The position numbers and the translations under genes are program-made. Of a stretch of DNA of 64,000 bases, positions 1-12,880 are shown piece after piece (positions within the stretch are counted from its first letter, which is position 1; each line of letters opens with the position of its first letter). Where the stretch lies: positions 1,928,152 to 1,992,151 of the forward strand of contig NC_067197.1 of NCBI RefSeq assembly GCF_000699445.3, given 5' to 3'. The notes under the pieces were generated by a model that saw only the letters and a list, made by a program, of their open reading frames with translations, did no database searches and was not told the origin of the DNA. Source of the DNA: Schistosoma haematobium (lineage: Eukaryota; Platyhelminthes; Trematoda; Strigeidida; Schistosomatidae).

Positions 1-1349
1 TGCCGTATTAAAAAAAGAATTTAGAGTAATAATAGTAGAATATTAATAATAATTGAGAAGAATATTGAATTGAGTTTAAAGAAGGAAATGGAGAAAATAA
101 CGGAATAGAAATAAAAGAGACGTGAAATACGCAAACAGTTTAATTGGCGTGTTTATGAACGTAAAACAAGAACAAACGACTGTGTATATATCGTCAAATT
201 AGTAACAAAACATAATGAAGAAAAACAACTTATTATTGTAATAAGATATGACGCCAGAATGAATGTTTGTGCAGTCATAGTTCGGAGTGATGCGATGAAA
301 GTCTCAATTGAGTGAAAAGGATAATGAAATATCAATAAGTATGAGTCATATATGCACAGTGAAGATAAAACGGGTTTGAGAAGTTGATTTAAGTGTAACA
401 CAAGTTATTGTCTTAATTACAAACTTCGTAATCTTAAGAATATTTATTTAGAGGGAAAGAAGAAAGAAAAGAAGTGAACACCTAGTGAAAAGTTTCATCC
501 ATGATAAGAATAATAATTGCGCAATGAATATAAACCTCAGAAGGAAACCAACAATTTAGAAAAATAAAATAAAAATCCTTCAATGCACTCGGATGAATGC
601 ATTTAGATTTATGTAATAGTATTTTTGTGGCCCGTTTGATCTGACTCCATTTAGAGCGTATACAGATCGTCTTGATAACCGTTCTATATAACGTTCCAAC
701 GGTATATTAATCAGAAGACAAATACGAAGTGTTGATTACGTTTATTACGAGACCACACACATATATCCAAATGTACAGATGCGTTAAACAAGCATAGAAG
801 AGTTGTGCTGAAAGGCAAGCAAGCGAGCGAGAGCCATAGCAAAGCAGTTTTGACATTTATGGAAGATGGCTGGGAAGCCAACTCCATCTTTGTCAAGCGT
901 TACTCAATATTTATAGTCAGACAAAATAAAGCTACAGACATGTGATTAATGGAATAAGAAGGGCACACACATATACGCTCATATAAAAACAGTCTAGATT
1001 GATAAGTGAATAAATAACGAGGTCAATGTATGGCTCAAGTAAAATGAATAGAATGGGATGTCCGAAAGCTCGAATAAGGTATATGGGCTTGGCATAATAA
1101 CTGACACTACAGTATACAGAGTGAAACCGGTTATTAGTATAAATATTTGTGCAATAATAATTAAGAATGATGCTATGAAAGTCACAATTAATTTCAAAGG
1201 ATAGTCAGGAATTAAGATAAGAAGATATAACAGGAATATCTAATATGTCGGGGGAACAATATTGACATTAATAACAGTAATAATTATAGATACGAACATA
1301 AGCAGACTTCATATATCGAGATGAATAGAAATAAAATAAAATAGACGTG
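1..1349. other. AT-rich stretch with a degenerate internal direct repeat
   Basis: I see no gene here. Short ORFs are low-complexity and resemble no family I know. About 90 bp at 240-330 is recognisable again at 1085-1210 in the same orientation (shared words around 'tttgtgca', 'atgatgc' and 'atgaaagtc'). This points to an old dispersed or locally duplicated repeat. Confidence 0.4.
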
Positions 1350-1385
1350 AAGAGATTTAAAGGTTTTATTTTGCTTTCCAGGCAA

Positions 1386-4300
1386 TTAAATGGATGACGG
1401 ACCTTGTTTGTATAAATCATTATTAAATACATTGATATTCAATAGGTGACATAATCCACGTTCGGAAAGAAAATCTCCAAGCAGACTTCTGAACCGGGTT
1501 GTAGTTTCACTGCAACGGAAGTTCACTGGCAGTCTGTTCCACATGGTTGAGTAGCGAATAAGGAAAACATTCTGACGTAAATTTTTGTGGGCTCTTTGAA
1601 TCGCTAGAATATTCTCCTTATCGCGTAGATTGTGGGATGATGTCATAAGGTATGAAGGGGTGGATACCGAAGAGTAGGAGATACCGTTAATAAGCCGGTA
1701 GATAAAGACAAGATTTAACTTGATACGTCTGATCCAAAGAGGTTCTAAGTTGAGTTGTTGACATCTTTGGTGATAGTCTTTGTTATCAGAATACCCCAGA
1801 ACAGCTTTGGTGAAATTTCTTTGAACACCTTCAATTTTAATCAGGTCATTATGTCTGCAATTACTGTAAACTAAAATACCATATTCAAGAGTGGGTAAGA
1901 TACATTTTCTGTATAATAACAATCTCGATTCGATATTACTAAAGTTTATCATTATCAATCCGATCAGCTTTCTAGCTTTGGATACTTGAGATATAATGTG
2001 CTCAGAAAAGTTCAGACTGTTGCTATATCTTAAACCCAGGTCACGAACAGTGTTGAGAGGTTTGAGTGTATGTGTGCGTACAGTCAGATTTAAGTTAAGG
2101 CAGCGACCAATGTGAATAAATCCACTTTTGTCAACATCAAGTGGCAAATTCCACGAAACAGTCCATTCGCACAACTTGTTTATTTCCTCTTGGATTACCA
2201 CTGAAATAGCTTTCTTTCGTAGGAGAAGAGAATGAATATACTACTTTCAGGTCATCAGCAAAAAGGAAAGGCTTACCATACTGAAAAAGGGGACACATGT
2301 CATTGATAAAAAGGAGAAAGAGTAGTGGACCAACCACACTTCCTTGTATAACCCCACTGGTTACATTCACAGGTTTAGAGTGGCAAGATCCAAAGCGAAA
2401 GATATGGCTACGTTCTTCTAAAAAAGATTTGAGCCAAGATAAATGGGGATTCTGTATGCCAAATGAAGAGAGTTTTAAAAGAAGAAGTTTGTGTGAGACA
2501 CTGTCGAAAGCCTTACTAAAATTGAAGTAAAGAATTATCACTGACTGACCAACATCTCTTTTCTGGGTAATTTGATCAAAAAACTCCAGGTGCGATGTGA
2601 AACATGAGCGTTTAGTCAAAAATCCGTGTTGGGATGGACTGATCAGACCAGCCGAAAGTAAAATTGATAATAGCTGTTTGTGGATGATTTTTTCCATGGT
2701 TCTTGAGAGCACGGGTGTCAGATTAATTGGTTTATAGTTAATAATATCACTACGTGGTCCTGTTTTGAATCTAGGGGTGATGAGGGATGTTTTCCATACA
2801 GATGGATAGGTCCCATATTCCATAGATAGATTGAAAAGTTTCAAACAAAATAGTGGAAATTCTCTGCCTCCGTATTTCAAAAATGATGAAGGAATCCCGC
2901 CAGATCCACCGTCGTGAGACATTTTCAGGACAGCTATGACCTGCATGATGTTGGAGGGTATGAAATCAATTTTCGATAGGTGTCTGGATGTCAGCATTGG
3001 AAATGTAATGATGGAGTTTTCAGTTCCAGTTTTGTAGCATTGCAAGAAGTGCTTGTTGAATTGTTTGCAAATAATATTAGGGTCGTCAACAATGCTTCCG
3101 TTAACTATGAAGAATTTAGTTGTGCCAAGGGAATTTGACTTTACACAGGATTTAAAAAGCCGAAGTATTGATAATTCTGGGCTTTTACTGCGTAGAGCTT
3201 TATGTTCTACATTCATAAAATACTTACGTTTAGATGAAGCATTCCTGTCGATTAATTTAAGTATACTCTGAAGTGCATACACATCATTCTGCTCGTAGTA
3301 GCGGCATTTTAATTTCCCCAGCTTTCTTTTAAAAGTATTTTGGCCCCTATTAGCATTATAAGCCACACCGCCAATAACTGGAGCAGTGCAGTCAAGGCAA
3401 TATATCAGGTTGTGGTATAGATTGGAAAGCGTAATGTCAACATTATTTGTGGTAAAATAAGTTTCCCATGGTAAACATTGAATGAGAGTTTCAGTCTGTT
3501 TCCATGTTTATTGATCAAAATGTCTGCTCTGGTACATCACTGGAGCTTTAGAGTTCAATTGCATGGCGTTTAAAGAGTGAATAATACTCAATACAACTCT
3601 ATGGTCACTCATAAGAAACTCATGACTGGTATGCACTGAGATAGAGTCTATGTTGATTGTGAACATTAAATCAACTGTATTATTCCCCCTAGTCGGTTTT
3701 CGGACCTGTTGAACCCATCCACAAATTTCCAATGTTTCAATTAGTTTGTTATATCGACCTGGTACCGGAGTCAAGCCCCATGTAATTTTCGGCAGATTAA
3801 AATCCCCTCCGATGATTTTAAATATATGCGGTTGGTGCGAAGCAATGGAAAATATGTTTGTTAGTAATCTGTCAAACTTAGTATCCGCATGAGATGGTCT
3901 ATATATGCATCCCACCAGTAAATAATTTTGGGATCCACAGTTTACAGTAACCCAAGTGGAGTCGTCTATAGCATCAAGGGATTTATCCTCAAATTTGCAT
4001 GCCTGAATGTCTGAACGGACATAGATAATTGTACCGCCTCCTATTCCATAACATCTACCGGTTCTAAAGAAAACGTAGTTATCTACATTCAAGGAATGAT
4101 CGGATATAGATGAATTACACCACGTTTCCGTAATAAGTACAATGGTTGGATTTACAAGGAATAAAAGAGTTTTAAGATGAATAATTTTATTGGACAGAGA
4201 GCGGGCGTTGAACGAAAGAATGAGAAACTCAGAGCTATCATAGTGAAGCAGGTTAGAGTATAAATCGCAATCGGTAGTTCCATGAATTCTCGTAGGATTA

Positions 4301-5451
4301 GCTAAGGTAAGAGTTGTGTTGCGAGGGGAAATAGATTCAACCACTTTGTCATCATGTGAAGTATATTTACCGTTGCCGGCAGGAAAGCCGGCGGAATTAC
4401 AAAAAAATGTCTTCTCATTGCTATTGGATACAACATCTGATAAGGGCATAGTGTACATATTGGTAGCCGGACCAAGAAGGCTATCAGGTCTATGGTTTTG
4501 ACCAAGTGGCCAATTACAATTCAGAGAACTGTTTATACCTGACGTATGGGTAACGTGTTTAAGACGTTTATTTCCAAGGTTTGTGGTTGATTTCGGCTTC
4601 TTCATAAGTTGGAGAGGATTGTGTGCTGTTAAACATACTTGCGATGGTTTGCGAGGTTCGAATATATCAACGTTAAGTGCGTGGTCAGTTATATGAATGT
4701 TAGGACTAGTTTTCCTGTTATCCGTTGCACAGTTACTGTAACTGGATGTTGCACTAACAGGGGTTCGGACTGTGTTATTCCATTCGTCATGAGCACAAGT
4801 ACTTCGGGTTGAATCTAGGTCGACATTCTTAAGAGGATGGACACCACCTACATCGGGATTACTTTCTTCTGGGTTTTGAACTTTAGGAGATTCAGAAGAG
4901 GTTTTCGGTGGCGGCATACTTGTTAAGCTAGACGTCCTCTTAGAATCGGACTTAACTTTACGACCATTAGGATTATGATGCGTTTGAGAGTTTGAAGCTG
5001 ATGGTCTGTAGCTATCTCTTCCTGCTTTTCGCTGGCATAGTGTTTTACCCAGAAGAGTCTTAATATCCTTGAAAATCTGTTTTTGTCTCAATGAATTGGA
5101 GGAAGTTAAAAATTCACTGGCGTCTACAGATGAGTTGAATTTGAACAAGATCGGTGAGTGCATACCAGGATGACTTCTTTTTAATCCTGTGCATACACAT
5201 GGTACGTGTGTCATATTGCTGGCTCTAAGCAGACTAGATTTGATATTTTTAAGGGCATGTGTATCCGGTATATTAAACACAATCGCATTGCTAGATCGTC
5301 TTATTCTTTCAAATACCTCTGATGCAAGACGATCTAGGAAAATATTTATGTCATTCATTTGATCTGGAGTCTCTGTGAGGTTGGGGTTGATGAGATATTT
5401 AAGCGGATTGAGAATGTTCATGTCTACTCGCAACTTTTTTATAGCATCCAT
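1386..5451 (-). pseudogene. LINE polyprotein: ORF1-like domain, endonuclease and RT, with one stop and one frameshift
   Basis: Codons 1 to about 150 (5451 to about 5000) contain an RRM-like ORF1 region (AIVFNIPDT), followed by a basic, Ser/Thr-rich linker. An exonuclease-endonuclease-phosphatase fold starts near 4230: SFNARSLSNK, then ITETW, GGDFNLP and SDHRVV. The frame stops at 3508-3510 (TAA) and continues in the same frame from 3507. RT motifs follow: GGIPSSFLK, NYKPINLTPV, QHGF, FNFSKAFDSV, GVIQGSVVGPLLF and FADDLKVV. Near 2200 the frame shifts by one, and the thumb and C-terminal region ends at 1386. A single reading unit carrying the ORF1-like domain upstream of EN-RT differs from the two-ORF layout usual for CR1 elements. 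The internal stop could be a decay mutation or a sequencing error. Confidence 0.82.
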
Positions 5452-5473
5452 ATGGTTGCAGATGCGATTATCA

Positions 5474-5653
5474 TCACTGTTTACCGGCAGTTTTCAACAT
5501 GTCTGGAGTGGAGACAACTGGTAAAAGCTTGTCTGCTTCCGGATGAACGGGGTGGCTCGTCTCGTTGAAACTGTTGGAAATCGTGTCAGTAGTGGTGTTA
5601 AATTGTGTCGTTTTCCTACGTTTGGCTGGACGCCCGGAAGCAAGGGTCTTCAT
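5474..5653 (-). CDS. 60-codon leader ORF of the LINE
   Basis: The ORF begins MKTLASGRPAKRRKTTQF, a basic stretch of nuclear-localisation type, and ends with TGA 22 nt before the long LINE ORF. It is in a different frame from that ORF, with an in-frame stop between. It may be the true N-terminus separated by a frameshift or a short independent ORF1. I recognise no further domain. Confidence 0.4.
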   Translation of the reverse strand: MKTLASGRPAKRRKTTQFNTTTDTISNSFNETSHPVHPEADKLLPVVSTPDMLKTAGKQ

Positions 5654-5739
5654 TTTCTTTTGTGGTATGATAAGAAAGTGACGTATAGCAAGTGGATTGA
5701 ACAGATTGTTGGAAATAGAAAGGGGTGAAAAAAAATCAA

Positions 5740-6757
5740 TCCCGAGGGCTCAAGTTAGTCTAAAAAAGACGGCACATTGTACTCCCTTATTGCACATACT
5801 TTGTTCTCGCAAGGTAAAATACCCTCTTGCTTGATGATGTGACCTAAGAACATTACTTCTGGTTTACCCAATTCGCACTTGTCCTGGTTGACTACTAATC
5901 CATTATCCGAAAGACGTTGGAATAATAGTGTAATGATGTTGTTAATGTTCATCTACGTTTGATGATGCGATTAGCAGATCATCAATATAGACGTGGACAA
6001 AATCTAAGTCCCGTACTATGCTGTCGATAGACCTTTGGAAAGTTTGAGCAGAATTCCGTAATCCAAATGGCATTCGTAGGAACTCAAGCAGACCAAAAGG
6101 AGTCGTGATAGCGGTTATCTCGATATCTTCAAGAGCGACTTGGATCTGGTGATGTGCTCGTACCAGATCGATCTTAGAAAAGATAGTCGTGCCCTTGAGC
6201 GATGCCGTGATGTCGTGTATGTGGGGGATGGGATCTCTATCGAAGCGTGTAACTACGTTTAATGCTCGGTAGTCGCTGCATGGTCTCCAACTAATCACAT
6301 CCTTTTGCGCACCATATGAAGGTGTGAGGCTCAGGGACTGTGAGAAGGACAAATAATACCAGTAGCTAGTAAATTGTCAAACGCACGTTTAGAGAAAGCG
6401 CGTGATCTTGCCGTGACTGGTGGTCCGTGGGTGACCATGTGGTGTACCACACGATTGGTCACCGATGAGATCTCGAGTGGTTTGGTTAATTTGTGGAATT
6501 TCTCGAATAAAACGTGGAATATGTCGTCACGCAAATGAAAGACGCCTAAGGTTTGGTACGCGTACATCGGAGTCTATTATACTAATACTATTCTTATCGT
6601 TATCCGTCATCTCAAGTTGTCACCAGAATATTATGTATTGGAAAATGTCAATATGGAAATGTGCAACAGACGTGGATAGATGAGTAATAGACTCGCTTCT
6701 TTGGGAGATTTGACTATAGGTTGAGACGTGTTCCTAGATTTGGCTCACTAGTTGTTG
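5740..6757 (-). mobile_element. Ty3/gypsy LTR-retrotransposon remnant (RT domain)
   Basis: Minus-strand translation gives a Ty3/gypsy [50 protein letters not shown] and the catalytic YIDDLLIAS, then the LGHII region. It is broken by a frameshift near 5945-5950 and another near 6350. Upstream, an ATG near 6611 starts a short reading frame that may be residual gag. Only about 180 bp separates the RT part from the LTR at 6758, so most of gag and protease is deleted. Integrase and RNase H are missing because the LINE starts at about 5735. Confidence 0.85.
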
Positions 6758-7110
6758 TGTGGAGTCGACACGCAGTTGACTATGATCATCACTACAGGAA
6801 TACTATATGCCAGTTAACCGGTAAGATCCCCCTTAAGCCAAATATCAGGAGGCAGTTGATGGCTGTAGTCGAGATGTATTTGTTGGCGATCTCGTGGTAT
6901 CAAAAGAATACCGAGATCGTGCCAAAGGAGTACAAGTGTGGTTACTGAGCGTAACCGAATTCGCGCAAGGACACAATCAATGGAAGAAAGTATGTCTTTA
7001 GTACAAATAAACAAGCAAGTACAGTAAAACAATCACTGGTACAACTGGTTATAATAATAAATGTTTCCATTAGACCAATTACGTTCTCTTGATAAAAGCT
7101 GGTCACTACA
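6758..7110 (-). repeat. LTR copy (family 1) next to the gypsy remnant
   Basis: On the minus strand the unit starts TGTAGTGACC and ends TCGACTCCACA, giving TG...CA ends. The same sequence recurs at 11846-12247 and 41142-41480, with shared blocks around 'gatctcgtggtatc' and 'actggttataataata'. It lies immediately 5' of the gypsy RT remnant in the sense orientation, so it is probably that element's 5' LTR. I could not find a convincing tRNA primer-binding site next to it. Confidence 0.75.
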
Positions 7111-8180
7111 AACTTGCGTAAAGTGATTAGACGCTTTTCAGTCGCATGGCTAATTAGTATGACAAACTGTTGTCTAACCTCTTGCTGAACTTTTTATAGT
7201 TATTTGCGACTTCATTGATCGCATTGTGTGCGTTCACGTGTAAACCATATATACATTGATATAGGTTAATGATAAGGTTTTGCTTGTGTTTGACAGTGAT
7301 AGCATAATCACATAATACACGTGGAATCTACAACTCTTGCCTAATGATGAACATTTGTTATTCTGTGGTAGTGTTTTGGTAATGCGGCCACTTTATTGGA
7401 TTTATGGAACAAGCATAATCTTACTGGGGAAATGAATCATAGGAAAAGAAATGGAGAAGCACACAGCAGGTTTTTTGTGCTGATGATTTCTCCTCGTTAT
7501 ATCTATAGAAGAAATCAGACTAGCGATAATTAGGTATTTGCTCACGTCATTGAACAGAACAGTTGGAGCACTAGTTTATCTTCTTTAGACACACAGGGTT
7601 TTTTGACATTTAATGTAAAGCAACATGAAATTAAATGCCTAAACAGAATAAGGGAGTGCATGGATACTTAAGCTATAATCTTTTGACATTACTAAGATGT
7701 TTGCGGCCGTCTCTCAGTAAACCAACCTGCCGTATTTGCCAGTTCAGGATGTGTAACGAATTCACTCTCGTCAGCCACTTCTGATCTTTACGATTTTCCA
7801 TAAGCCACCGTATGACGATGACAGTGTCCAACTTGGTGACCGATTCAATTAAAGTTCGTTGATATTTCACCAGCCACATATATGTCTATTTTCATTTGCC
7901 CATACTATTCAATCTTCATAAATGTGCTCTCGTTATTTGTTTACCGTTGATTACAAATAGTTTAGTCTAGTTCGTCTTAAATGTGCCAGTCATTTATACT
8001 GCAACTGGTTAAATATGATTAATATATTTGATATTAATCTTCATTCCAGTAACACCATTCTTTATTGGAAACGTTCAGTGACGTAATATCTTAGAAGCTG
8101 ATTGGGATCGTAGGAACACAAACCAATTTCCTTAGTACATATACCATTAGAAGTACCTCTATGACATACAATACAAAATA
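7111..8180. other. No recognisable gene
   Basis: Mostly AT-rich and full of stops in all frames. A 68-codon minus ORF at 7673-7879 (MWLVKYQRTL...) matches nothing I know. Confidence 0.35.
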
Positions 8181-8350
8181 GGTTAGGAATTAGATTTGGT
8201 GTTTTCATCACGAACTGACATCAGCTCTGATGACAATACACTATTTGGCCAAATGGATGAATCCATTTCGCGCCTAAATCCAGGACTTGATATCTGATAC
8301 CTGCTTGGTTCGTCCATAAAGCATAGTCTCCCTAGTGTTGCTAAATGACA
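8181..8350. repeat. Dispersed repeat, copy 1 of 2
   Basis: This segment resembles 14931-15085, with shared words such as 'atcacgaactga', 'ccaaatg(a/g)atg' and 'ttggttcgtccataaa'. Copies lie outside RFC5 (here) and in its intron 7, so this is an interspersed repeat. The family is unknown to me. Confidence 0.55.
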
Positions 8351-9880
8351 CTTCAGAAGGAATATACAGGTAGTCAAAAAATCCCAGGTAAAGAAATCTT
8401 GATTACAACCGTAAAACTACGATCGTTTCCAATATTTTTAAATATTAATAATAACAATAATGAACCGAATTAGCTTTTCATATGAGGATGGTGAAACAAA
8501 ACTGAATATGCACGTGATACAGTCAAAAAGCTTGTAGGGTCAGTGAAATGTCGCTGGAATCTAGACAGATCACCGGGCAGTCAGGTCACCGAATATCAAA
8601 TAGTTCACCAATCCTAGTGAAAGTCGGGAACAATCAACGTGCATCAGTTAACTGCATGGGATGAACTGTCCCAAGCAGCAGTGGTCACACTTTGTTCCTT
8701 GTACCTACTCATACTAACATATTTCTGTAATGACGTCAGTTCTATTTTCAGCCATCAAAGCAGCCATGATACCAGGATACGACAAGGCTTAATCCGCGTT
8801 AGGAACTAATCTCAAGGTGCGACTTCAACGAAAGTTCGTTGTTCGCACAATTTTATTTTAACTAAATTATATGGTTGTCGTTTCATTCAGTTTTGGGTAT
8901 AAAAAATACAATTTTTAAGTGATTATGGTTAACATGGCCAAAACGCTACGTGATTCGGATTGTTTTAGATTTGAGTTGGACAGGGAAAACATAATTTATT
9001 GCTGTTACAGGAAATTCCAGACACCCTATAGCGCAACATGCAATAGGGGAATCGGCCTGGAAACAATTAAAGGGTGGTCGGGTTGCTACAGCAGCAACTT
9101 ACGATCTGGATAAAACCGTCACCGCCCAGTGTAGTCTCGATGTGGATGCCCCAATTATCGAGAAATGGTGGATAGTATAGAAACAAAGGGATTGAGGATA
9201 ACCACAAGTAGCGCCCGTTTAGTCGACAAGTCTTTGCTGGGTTCACACTCTGCTTTGCAGACTGTTCCGCCGAAGTTCGAAGGTAAGACAAAATTTTACC
9301 CTTACGTATTTAGAAAACCTTTAATCCCACTGAATATCGTCGTGGGTGGTTTGCTGAACTCACACGACTCCGTTTCAAGAACAACCAGAGATAAGCTCCC
9401 AGTGGTTGACGAGCAGAATATGGTATCACGATCAGACGCGATGAACATAAGTTTCAGAGAAGTCAAACCAATCCCTAGTTTAATGATTTGGAATTTGAAG
9501 AAGTAAAAAAATAATGACCCCAGTAAAAGGCATACGTGCGATTTGGACTTAGTTGAAACTCCCATCAGAAATGTACTATCAGAATAGATTTCGGGGGGTG
9601 CATATTGCGAAAGTAATATGGCCTGGTAGGTGCGTTGGAAGTGAGGCGCAACCAAGAAGGATATTGAAGTTAATGCTCTGGAGTTATGAAGAAAGAGACG
9701 TCTCACTGAATAACATATACAAAACTCGTAATTCCAGTATTTGTATTTGACTAGACTGACCGCTTGAGGATCGAATCAAATGGAAGTGTTCTTACAGATT
9801 AAGAGCTTGAAGGTTAAATGGTGGAACAATAATTAAGATCCAGAGTTTTCGGGCAGTCATGTCGCGGAAACATTGGATTC
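8351..9880. other. No recognisable gene
   Basis: ORFs at 8919-9113 (+), 9165-9506 (+) and 9302-9706 (-) overlap each other on opposite strands and show no domain. I regard them as chance ORFs in old repeat sequence. Confidence 0.35.
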
Positions 9881-9884
9881 CTAT

Positions 9885-10875
9885 GTATGTGTGGAACTAG
9901 TGATTCTCAAAACACTTTAGATGTGTGCGAAACAAACGCTCGTAGTCTCAGAAACAAAACATCCGAGCGAAGTTTGATGGTGGATGAATTAACTCCCGAT
10001 CTATTCGTTGTCACAGAAACGTAGCTTATCGTAGATATGGGCTATCCACTCATCGTTGCGGGTTACATCTGTATTAGAAATGATAGTTGTAAATCGCGAG
10101 ACAGGAAACATGATAGCAAAGAGAAGTGAGGCTGATAATTTTGATATACAAGCTGACCTAGACGAATCATGTACATAGGACACAGTAACAATCACCAGTA
10201 TACTATCGGCGGTACATCCCTTCCATGAGTGCAGAAACAGGAAAACTTGCAGGTAATAGTAAGATATAACTTGGAAGCAGCTATGCATTGCAACGCAGAA
10301 GCTGCCAAGGGGTTTTGTGAGCCATGTTTACTTCGTTGAGCATTCGAACGCTTTGACGAGGAAATGTTCCGAGTTTCGTAGACTACTGACGTAAGACCAC
10401 ATATACAGTACTGCATCCAGGCAGCTGGCCCATGTTTTATTATGGATACTTATTCACTTGAGAGTGTTCAGAGCGCGAAAACAAAATAGTAAAAGATCTT
10501 TCTAAGTTACCTTACGATGACTACCTGAAACGCCTAAACCTTTTCCCCTTATTGTATTGTAGAAAACAAGGTGACCTTATTTTGGCATTCAGCATTTTCA
10601 ATTACGATTTGGTTATTATCATATCGTATCTTTTTGTTCCCTCCATCACTAATAATGTTCGAGGCCTTATCAAGAAGGTTCAAAAACCACTATCTAATAA
10701 ACTTGCAGTGGGGTTCCATTTCTCTCATCGAGTAGTCAGCGACTGGAACGGCTTACCCGAACAAGTGGTATGAACCTGATCAGTGAACATTTTCAAGGAA
10801 AATCTGGACCCTCATTGCAAAACGAACTATAAGAATCAACACAGGTTCATCGACCTACTATTCCTATTACTGAAG
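9885..10875 (+). mobile_element. CR1-like LINE fragment with internal deletion
   Basis: Near 9930-10020 the plus strand reads the start of a CR1 endonuclease (NARSLRNKTSE, then FVVTET). After an internal loss it resumes near 10440-10780 with the RT C-terminal region (KDLSKLPYDD, then SNKLAVGFHFSHRVVSDWNG). It ends near 10875 with 'ttactgaagactgaa', the 3' signature shared with the CR1 ends at about 12890, 13320 and 30770. Confidence 0.7.
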
Positions 10876-12880
10876 ACTGAAAATTTCAAAGACAGGAAAA
10901 ACTTTCAGTTTGGAACAGACAAGAGGCTTGATGGTCTCTCAGTTGATTCAACTTTCTTTTGAAATAGTAGAAGGATGAAGCCTTAACCACGTGCTGAGGT
11001 AGTGAATTCCACTCGTTGGTGACCCGATGGGAAAGTCGATAGTCAGCTGTCAAATAATTTGTCCTGGGCTTGTGAACGTTTTCGGAGTGTCCTCGTAAAT
11101 TCTCTGTTTTGGAAGACAAAAAAATGAGGGCATATCAGGTGCAAATTTATCACTAGGTAATTTGAAAACTGATATCAGGTCACCTCTATTTCTTCGATAA
11201 GACAACTGCAATAGGTTTAGCTTGGCCAGTCGAGCATCATACGGGAGCTTCGCTATTCTGGGAATCAGCTTAGTTGCTGTTCTCTGCAACTTTTCCAAAA
11301 GCGCACAGTCTTTTTTAAGCAGAGGCTAGCCGATTGTATGCTGTACTGGAGCTTAGGACGTACGAATATTGTATACAAAGTCAAAAGCGCTTTGCGTCGA
11401 CATTAATAATTGCCCCATGTATTAACCATAGGGTTGTAAAACCTATGGCAGTTGTCGAACGACAGTGTGCAGTAGTCTTTAAGTCTTGACTAACGATGAC
11501 TCTCAAGTCATTGTGTGTCTAGACAACAGGTAACTCAGTGTTATTCATCGCGTACGTATCTGTGCTTCGATGACCGACATGCATCACAATACACTTGAAA
11601 GTATTTATCGGCAACTGTCAGGTTTGAAACCACTTAGATAATTTCTCCAGGTCATTTTGGAGTTCTAAGCTATCACCCTCACTTCGTATTGCTCTCCATA
11701 TCTTGACATCACCAGCATATAGAAAGACCGATGGTGATAGTAGACGAGGAAGGTCATTTATATAAAAAAGGAGTAAGGCTGGTCCCAACAATGTACCTTG
11801 GGGCGCCCCACTAAGCACAGTTTCCCAGATATATAATTTTGAGTTTGTAGCGTCGAGTCGAGATTGACTACGAACACCGCTACCAAGAAACACGTGCCAA
11901 ATAAATCAGAAGGCGAAGGTTGAACGTAACCAAATAAATCCATAAAATCCCCGAGAAGCCAAATATTAGAAGGCAGTTAATGGACCAAGTCGATATATAT
12001 TTGCTGGCGATCTCGTGGTATCGAAAGGATACCGAGATCGTGCCAGGATACAAGCTTGGTTACAGAACATAACCGAATTCGCGCGAAGTCACAATCAAAG
12101 TGTAAGAATAAGAATGGAAGCACAGTATAGCTGTCATTAGCACAGTCAAACAAAAGCACATTAAAACAAACACTGGTACAGTTGGTTATAATAATAATTG
12201 TTTTTATTAAACCAGTCGTGTTCTCGTGATAAATGTGAGTCACTACAAGTTCATCTGTACTCTTTGTTGCCACTCAACTAGGAATTCCTTCATCCACATC
12301 AATAAATTGCATCTGATCCCGACTTTTCTTAGCTTATATAACAGCCAGTTTTGCAGAACTTTGTCAGAAGCTTTGATGAAGTCAATGTAGGCTACACCTC
12401 GCCCCCCTTGGTGCAGTCCAAAGGATATGGGGTGCGGCAGCCTTCAAGTATAAATTCCAAAATACGTTCCAAGCAGTTTCAATTGAGAACTCTGGGTCTA
12501 TTGGCCAGTCTAATGACGATGCTGAGCATATGATATCTTGTATGTTTGCTTTCCAGACGTTAGATCTGGACTGAGCTGACGCGCTCTCACTTTTGACAAT
12601 TATATGGGAGTCAAAGCTTAAAACTTCATGATCACTTTTACCTAGGAGTGACATGTAATCGAGTAACGTTCGTAACGTCATCCTCATAATGTGTCAATAT
12701 AAGATCTAGTAAGGATGATTCAGAGTCCGGGTCATGCCCAGTCGCTTCTTTCACATTTTTCACTAAGGTACATGTGGTAACCGCATCAACTAGTTCCTGC
12801 TCGAAGGAATTATCTGACAATTCAGTTCGCAGATTTTCCCAGTCTACCATGGGTGCATTAAAGTCCCCTAGGATTAGACA
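10876..12880 (-). mobile_element. CR1-like LINE fragment interrupted by a solo LTR
   Basis: Minus-strand reading from 12850 down gives part of the endonuclease (MVDWENLRTELSDN; VTNVTRLHVTPR), then RT pieces (SGAPQGTLLGP, LPRLLSPSVFLYAGD, a degenerate YADD box), then the C-terminal region (NLRGHSENVHKPRTN; LSHRVTNEWNSLPQHVV). Many stops and shifts make it non-functional. It belongs to the same family as the element in 30.75-38.58 kb. The reading is split at 11846-12247 by an LTR. Confidence 0.75.
11846..12247 (-). repeat. Solo LTR (family 1) nested in CR1, 4-bp target duplication
   Basis: The 402-bp unit starts TGTAGCGTCGAG and ends GTCACTACA as read on the plus strand. The bases agtt occur immediately before (11842-11845) and after (12248-12251) it. 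Removing the LTR and one agtt restores a sequence collinear with the related CR1 at 33290-33310, which supports a genuine insertion followed by LTR-LTR recombination. Confidence 0.85.

Larger units (their letters stand above)
1350..5735 (-). mobile_element. CR1-group non-LTR retrotransposon, nearly full length
   Basis: On the minus strand the element reads leader ORF, ORF1-like region, AP-type endonuclease, reverse transcriptase, then a short 3' end near 1350. The coding part is unusually well kept: I see one in-frame stop (3508-3510) and one frameshift (about 2200) between the endonuclease start and the end of the RT. Sequence to the right of about 5735 switches to Ty3/gypsy pol, so the LINE 5' end sits there or was truncated there. 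The RT motif order and the H-Q-H-G-F and F-A-D-D boxes place it in the CR1/Jockey group. I do not assign a family name. Confidence 0.85.

Noticed and set aside
7673..7879. 68-codon minus ORF MWLVKYQRTL...
   Set aside because: No family match that I know, no nearby partner sequence, and the length is easily reached by chance.
9165..9706. Overlapping ORFs of 113 and 134 codons on opposite strands
   Set aside because: No domain, no splice context, and composition like the surrounding old repeats.
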